Below are positions 62,201-64,000 of a stretch of 64,000 nucleotides of DNA, piece after piece (positions within the stretch are counted from its first letter, which is position 1; each line of letters opens with the position of its first letter). Below the pieces are notes generated by a model that saw only the letters and a list, made by a program, of their open reading frames with translations, made no database searches and had not been told where the DNA came from. This stretch comes from Oligoflexus tunisiensis. Its GTDB lineage: Bacteria; Bdellovibrionota_B; Oligoflexia; Oligoflexales; Oligoflexaceae. The stretch covers positions 3,060,471-3,124,470 of the forward strand of contig NZ_BDFO01000001.1 in NCBI RefSeq assembly GCF_001748245.1. Direction: 5' to 3'. Made by a program: the position numbers and the translations under genes.

Positions 62201-62280
62201 TCGTCCTGGTGATCGACCTTCCTCCGCACCTCTTCCGAGCGCAGCTCGACAAAAACCAGCAGTATAGTCTCGCCGGCTAG
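56236..62280 (+). CDS. Ser/Thr kinase-AAA ATPase-GAF-PAS-HPt-HATPase signalling giant
   Basis: A 2014-residue soluble protein. Residues about 7-270 are a Hanks-type kinase: Lys37, the HKD loop (Asp129, Asn134), and DLG at 148-150. Residues about 300-560 are an AAA16-type STAND-like ATPase (Walker A GRSGIGKS at 329-336, Walker B FLDDLQW at 457-463). A long TPR-like helical region (about 720-1340) follows, then GAF (about 1365-1510), a PAS-like module with LEASLGED (about 1525-1640), HPt with His1702 (YHTLKGASRSLG), and a CheA-type ATPase (RNAMDHGIE, DDGQGLN, GRGVGMDAV). Such trifunctional proteins are known in cyanobacteria and Oligoflexales, normally ending in HisKA; here it ends in the HPt type. 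No CheW domain is present. It should integrate protein phosphorylation with a phosphorelay. Confidence 0.88.
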   Translation: MMIRIPGYTIKDEIFVSKHSKILKAVREKDQKPVIIKVLVQLERSGHEKAGLKREFRLLNLVDSPFVIQALEFLDSPQLVAIVLEDFEAIDTARYMEARPFTVLQATRIARATAQALAALHEKKIIHKDITPRNILVHPTTLETKIIDLGISSELEQESQEIPTEGQLEGSLPYISPEQTGRISRALDYRTDFYSLGITFFELITRQPLFTAADHLGYVHCHLAEKPRRADQVNPKVPRAIADIIAKLVTKDPEGRYQSSYALIADLDRCCQELESTQTVAVFPIAQNDIPEKFTLTQKLHGREQELRVLLSAFDTACQGSCELLLINGRSGIGKSRFVGELKARIFEKRGFFIQGKFEQFARNSPLSTLPSILTGLAEDIVRRPQDDYRVLRENLVKSLNGNGQLVINFAPDFESILGRQPDLQELNTEQKQARQRLTLVSLFRACAQRNHPLVMFLDDLQWADTASISLIRDLVQSNQIRHLVIICAWRDNEVDPAHPFTRMIQSLEEEGFQPGSLTLGPIDQDAVAHLIAEAVHRRKDEVGDLARIIHTKTEGSPFFIKEYLTDLFYENLIHFDRQSGSWLWDIEKIRRHPVPDDVVAFLIEKLRKLPAAAVEALQIAGCLGNEFDLKTLALVLERNRAQVLRDLEPAIKTDLVIPLDRHYRYVSDTEGESDANETNVLLKFQHDRIQQASCDSLDPQVKQKTHLKIARMLAADAGRADKPVELARHYSEALHLITTREERHFAVRVHLEASRIAKNSASFQAAFNLVKAAETLLQDDTFETAYELKSATLFELCDLAFFTGQADLAQEYGQELIANARTDLEKVRIFDLQMTHFEGLYMHRKGLKIFAEANKVLGIKLPARPNDLHVLQEIIKVKLALRGKTDQDLLEGAAIQDPMLQYRIRLLIICCIFHYWQNDKNASLLYVLKAIQLSLRHGLTAEVSYVYATYSILLHFLGDMKEARRFGEAALAVAERYEDLAWKSKTYLLYEGFIYFWHFNQRQILPVIQKSNDYALRSGNKFSFLSFHQLASYPPLNHVDDFITTVDQHEKAIKESQSADIILGTRLGKGVYYNLKGLTAGPDSLDWEGYIEQRDGKSFSSAAYEAIPNIYRAKVLYFNGQMEQAYAEIRTTYGHLALVGNIEEFWAHFLFFLIGAARYSTVSPGQRLGIRYKLGVIHGKMKKWARHNPANFQYATLLFEAEYARLRGRPFLDTLRLYDAAIAEARSYSKEVECIAVLTAFRYIKAVGTEKLQDVYLAQCLNALLQFGATRVFNRVKDEHPRIYARAAAQGLVQHADVLPEDGLPQSVSMLLTQKDLTMTTAMAGRSGGISLDLNTVMKVSQSLSSEISVKGLLSRLLGFLVENSGAEKVLLITIDDNDRQFHVRARKLSKAHAEDFEREKARSCPALSQKLLESFTRLPKAVIIHDAREDKHLKDDPYIHENKVLSILLTPIMRMGRLAGLIYLENNSVPGAFNSERARIVDFLASQAAVSLESVELYEQLEEKVREKTEEIKLIMANIQQGILTVHPDKTIGEHYSRYLEDIFETEQISGQNIAQFLFHRCELNADEKSQCLSVLEASLGEDILNYQMNHEGLIPELTFHGRTGRKVLALEWHPVADEARRVEKILVTIRDVTELRALEGEARLGREEMRMVNEIMTIGLKPFEDFLTAARGHLDEIERILGESRLETQAINRAFIAYHTLKGASRSLGLRQLAHEVHQAEDYLAALQQDLVKVDPERLRHDLRAVRQAFGLYENTARTRLGRNPEGGLTMPMISRYLQALEGLNPDNCDEVREELWDGLARLYYTPCHKLFTDAVAELPRLARDLGKAEPMVTLPDSEIAFTPEGTRLLKDVLIHLARNAMDHGIETPEVRAKAGKPGQGHLMVALEAADDGTLTLRVQDDGQGLNVEAIRRRGFEKGLLAAEPAPDLATVCQLIFHPGLSSKETANDISGRGVGMDAVKSYLEDHGARVRLELREPNARGYVPFVLVIDLPPHLFRAQLDKNQQYSLAG

Positions 62281-62432
62281 GTGCCCTCCAACTCACAGGA
62301 TTGTCCAGAATTCCAACGCCTTGTCTCGCCTCTCTTCAGGGGGAGGGCATTACGGTCCTGCGATCATTGGCAAAAAATTAGGAACGGGTCTTGCTGAGCG
62401 GATTTTTAGAAACCACGAAGCCGAGGCCGAAC

Positions 62433-63248
62433 ATGATGAAACCGCATTTGATTCTCGCTCTCCTCGCGATGTTAAGCGCCTGTTCCGACTCCTACAAACC
62501 CAGTTTTGAACGCAATCCCCCGCCGACAGAATCCACGTTACCAGCTGATTCGGAAGCGACCGACACATCGGAAACCGGATCCGACCCAGCCGATGCGTCT
62601 GATGATTCCAACACGGCGACCGATACGAACCCGGTCACGCCAGAGCCCAAGCCAGACCCAACGCCGACTCCAGCGCCGCAATTTACTGTTGATCCTGAGA
62701 CTCTCAGTTTCCCCGTTGTCTTTCATCTGGGTGGTTCCAACGTCTGGCAAAGCGAGGAAAAGCTCCGCCCGGTGATTGCCGAAGCGCAGCGCATTCTGCA
62801 GCAGGCGAAAATTGAAATCCTGCCGACCTATACGACCGATATGAATCCTACGGAAAATATGGATGTGTTTTTCGTTCCGCAGATTCCCAATAACCCGGGA
62901 GTCAATGGCATCAGCTATGGAGGCGGAGCGCCTTTGGAAATCTATGTGATCGATAACGTCGGTCTCAACAAGGTCGATGACCAGCGTCCCGCCGATGCCC
63001 CGGCTCCCCGTTATTTCAAGGGAGCCAAGCCTGGTGACAAGATTCCTGTCTCGGCCGATGAAGCGGAACAGGGACGGACCACAGCCCATGAAATCGGCCA
63101 TCAACTGGGTTTGCCGCATCGGCAGAACACGACCAACCTTCTGGCCAGTGGGACCACAGGCTGGACCTTGAACGCGGCTGAAATCGCCACCGTTCGCGCG
63201 ACAGCCTTGGATAAATTCAAGGCGAAGTTTGTGCAGACTTTGCCTTAA
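62433..63248 (+). CDS. Metzincin zinc metalloprotease lipoprotein
   Basis: I chose the ATG at 62433 with GAGG upstream; it gives 271 residues with a lipoprotein signal (LLAMLSAC). A Pro/Thr/Asp/Ser-rich linker (about 18-85) is followed by a catalytic domain. The zinc motif HEIGHQLGLPH (His219, Glu220, His223, Gly226, His229) is the classical metzincin HExxHxxGxxH. A Met-turn-like NLLASG follows. The protein would be tethered to the outer membrane by a flexible linker and could process or degrade external proteins. A different metalloprotease with an Asp ligand lies at 36067. Confidence 0.82.
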   Translation: MMKPHLILALLAMLSACSDSYKPSFERNPPPTESTLPADSEATDTSETGSDPADASDDSNTATDTNPVTPEPKPDPTPTPAPQFTVDPETLSFPVVFHLGGSNVWQSEEKLRPVIAEAQRILQQAKIEILPTYTTDMNPTENMDVFFVPQIPNNPGVNGISYGGGAPLEIYVIDNVGLNKVDDQRPADAPAPRYFKGAKPGDKIPVSADEAEQGRTTAHEIGHQLGLPHRQNTTNLLASGTTGWTLNAAEIATVRATALDKFKAKFVQTLP

Positions 63249-63256
63249 TACGCAGC

Positions 63257-63274
63257 GGGGACCCGCCGGTCCCC
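63257..63274 (+). terminator. Probable terminator after the metalloprotease gene
   Basis: A six-base-pair stem GGGGAC / GTCCCC with a six-base loop lies nine bases after the stop codon. There is no U tract. Confidence 0.45.
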
Positions 63275-63547
63275 CGAATGCCACACGATCGCCCCCGATG
63301 AAATTGTTTGCAGCTTAAGATCTCAGGATGCCGTCAGCGTCTGTCATACGCGACGATTTCGTTGCGGCGCCCCGCGCGCGTCCTGCGACCAGGAAATCTC
63401 CACGTTGTCCGGCGGGAGACAGCACAACACGGCTGCAGCCGAGCAATGGGGAAAAATTTCTTATCGCCAGGTTTGTTTTTTTCCTGTATTAAATTTTTCA
63501 AGAAAGATAGTGAAAGATACAACTCATCCAACAGCTCGGGTGACCGG

Positions 63548-63569
63548 GGATTTTTTTTTCAAAAAATCC
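63548..63569. promoter_or_regulatory. A/T-rich hairpin upstream of last gene
   Basis: A perfect nine-base-pair inverted repeat GGATTTTTT / AAAAAATCC with a four-base loop lies 36 bases before the ATG of the final gene. It may be an operator or a weak terminator; I cannot tell which. Confidence 0.35.
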
Positions 63570-63605
63570 AGCGCCAGCTATTGTGGATGAAACGATGGGG
63601 GTCTC

Positions 63606-64000
63606 ATGAATAAACGGATTTTGATGATTTGCGCTCAAGTGTCACTTCTAGGCGTGACGGCCTGCGGGATTCAGGGAGAAGGGAAGCAGGATGCTTCCCT
63701 GAAGACCTTGTCGATCGATCCCAGCCTCAAGGATAAGGTCGCATTAAAAGCCTGTATGGACCTTGCCACATGCAAACAGGATGAAGTCACATTCGTCCAT
63801 GCGCCGGACGGAAAAACCTTTGAGCGTGGCTATCGGGAGGATGGTTTCATCAGTTTCAAGGACAACAAGATTCTGTGGAACGGTCAGGACAAAGAGGTTG
63901 AGATCGGTAAATTCGCCAACAACGCGGTCACAGCCTTGTGCAGCCAGGAGTTTGAGGACGTTTGCGATCTGGAACTCTCCGTCAAACACCCGAATGATGC
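63606..64000 (+). CDS. Lipoprotein of unknown function, 3' truncated by window edge
   Basis: The frame starts at ATG 63606 and is open to the last base, so only the first 131 residues are seen. A lipoprotein signal is present (lipobox LGVTAC, Cys20). The mature part is polar with three cysteines in the visible portion (LKACMDLATCKQDE and ALCSQEFEDVC), and the alternation of charged and hydrophobic residues suggests a beta-rich fold. No family was recognised. A GGGGG stretch before the ATG could serve as ribosome-binding site. Confidence 0.7.
   Translation, partial: MNKRILMICAQVSLLGVTACGIQGEGKQDASLKTLSIDPSLKDKVALKACMDLATCKQDEVTFVHAPDGKTFERGYREDGFISFKDNKILWNGQDKEVEIGKFANNAVTALCSQEFEDVCDLELSVKHPND

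Larger units (their letters stand above)
63249..63605. other. Intergenic region with two hairpins
   Basis: The 357 bases between the metalloprotease and the last gene contain a terminator-like hairpin at 63257-63274 and an A/T hairpin at 63548-63569. A 101-codon open frame (63308-63613) has no credible product and I do not call it. Confidence 0.4.

Noticed and set aside
63308..63613. 101-codon open frame before the last lipoprotein gene
   Set aside because: Mixed composition, crosses an A/T hairpin and overlaps the lipoprotein start; no family.

Overview
The window comes from a free-living, Gram-negative bacterium with a large regulatory repertoire. The evidence is a TolC/HlyD envelope system, many lipoprotein signal peptides, a bacteriophytochrome, several receptors of the 7TM-DISM (seven-transmembrane, diverse intracellular signalling modules) type and moderately GC-rich DNA. 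The mix of 7TM-DISM cyclases, CheA-like kinases, a kinase/ATPase/histidine-kinase giant, secreted proteases and beta-glucanases resembles the Oligoflexales (Bdellovibrionota). That assignment is inference: no rRNA, tRNA or ribosomal protein gene is present to confirm it. No phage, insertion sequence, integrase or CRISPR array was recognised.

Layout. 1-2824: the 3' part of a GH81 beta-1,3-glucanase, then a two-gene unit of a di-heme cytochrome c peroxidase-like protein and a cupredoxin. 2907-9820: three signalling proteins in tandem (two HPt-HATPase kinases, one 7TM-DISM cyclase). 9839-17000: an APC permease, lipoproteins, a proline iminopeptidase-like hydrolase, a trypsin-like protease, an SRPBCC protein and a LysM/M23 lipoprotein. 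17253-20540: a 7TM-DISM hybrid kinase with receiver and PP2C/SpoIIE output. 20592-30983: the most unusual locus. A 920-residue low-complexity acidic repeat protein is divergent from a tightly coupled five-gene type I secretion-like operon: TolC, ABC, unknown, ABC, HlyD. 31099-38847: a cupin, a cytosolic histidine kinase, a tandem-repeat intergenic region, membrane and outer-membrane proteins, a metzincin lipoprotein and a PhoD phosphatase. 38888-45374: a di-heme lipoprotein, a Cys-rich secreted protein, and a bacteriophytochrome translationally coupled to a uracil-DNA-glycosylase-like gene. 45511-50448: GH3 and GH5 glycosidases. 50652-55995: a second 7TM-DISM cyclase and small secreted or cytosolic proteins. 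56236-62280: a 2014-residue Ser/Thr kinase-ATPase-GAF-PAS-HPt-HATPase protein. 62433-64000: a second metzincin lipoprotein and a truncated lipoprotein gene.

Main hypothesis. In the type I secretion-like operon both ABC proteins have lost the Walker A lysine, the Walker B catalytic glutamate and the LSGGQ signature, while their membrane domains and all partner genes remain intact. This suggests an export or envelope-tethering machine that does not use its own ATP hydrolysis. The adjacent Pro/Glu/Thr/Ala- and Asp-rich repeat protein is the obvious candidate client. A second theme is signalling. Three kinases share a PAS-like, HPt and CheA-type ATPase cassette without a CheW domain. Two cyclases share a non-canonical catalytic site in which the usual Asn is replaced by Val.
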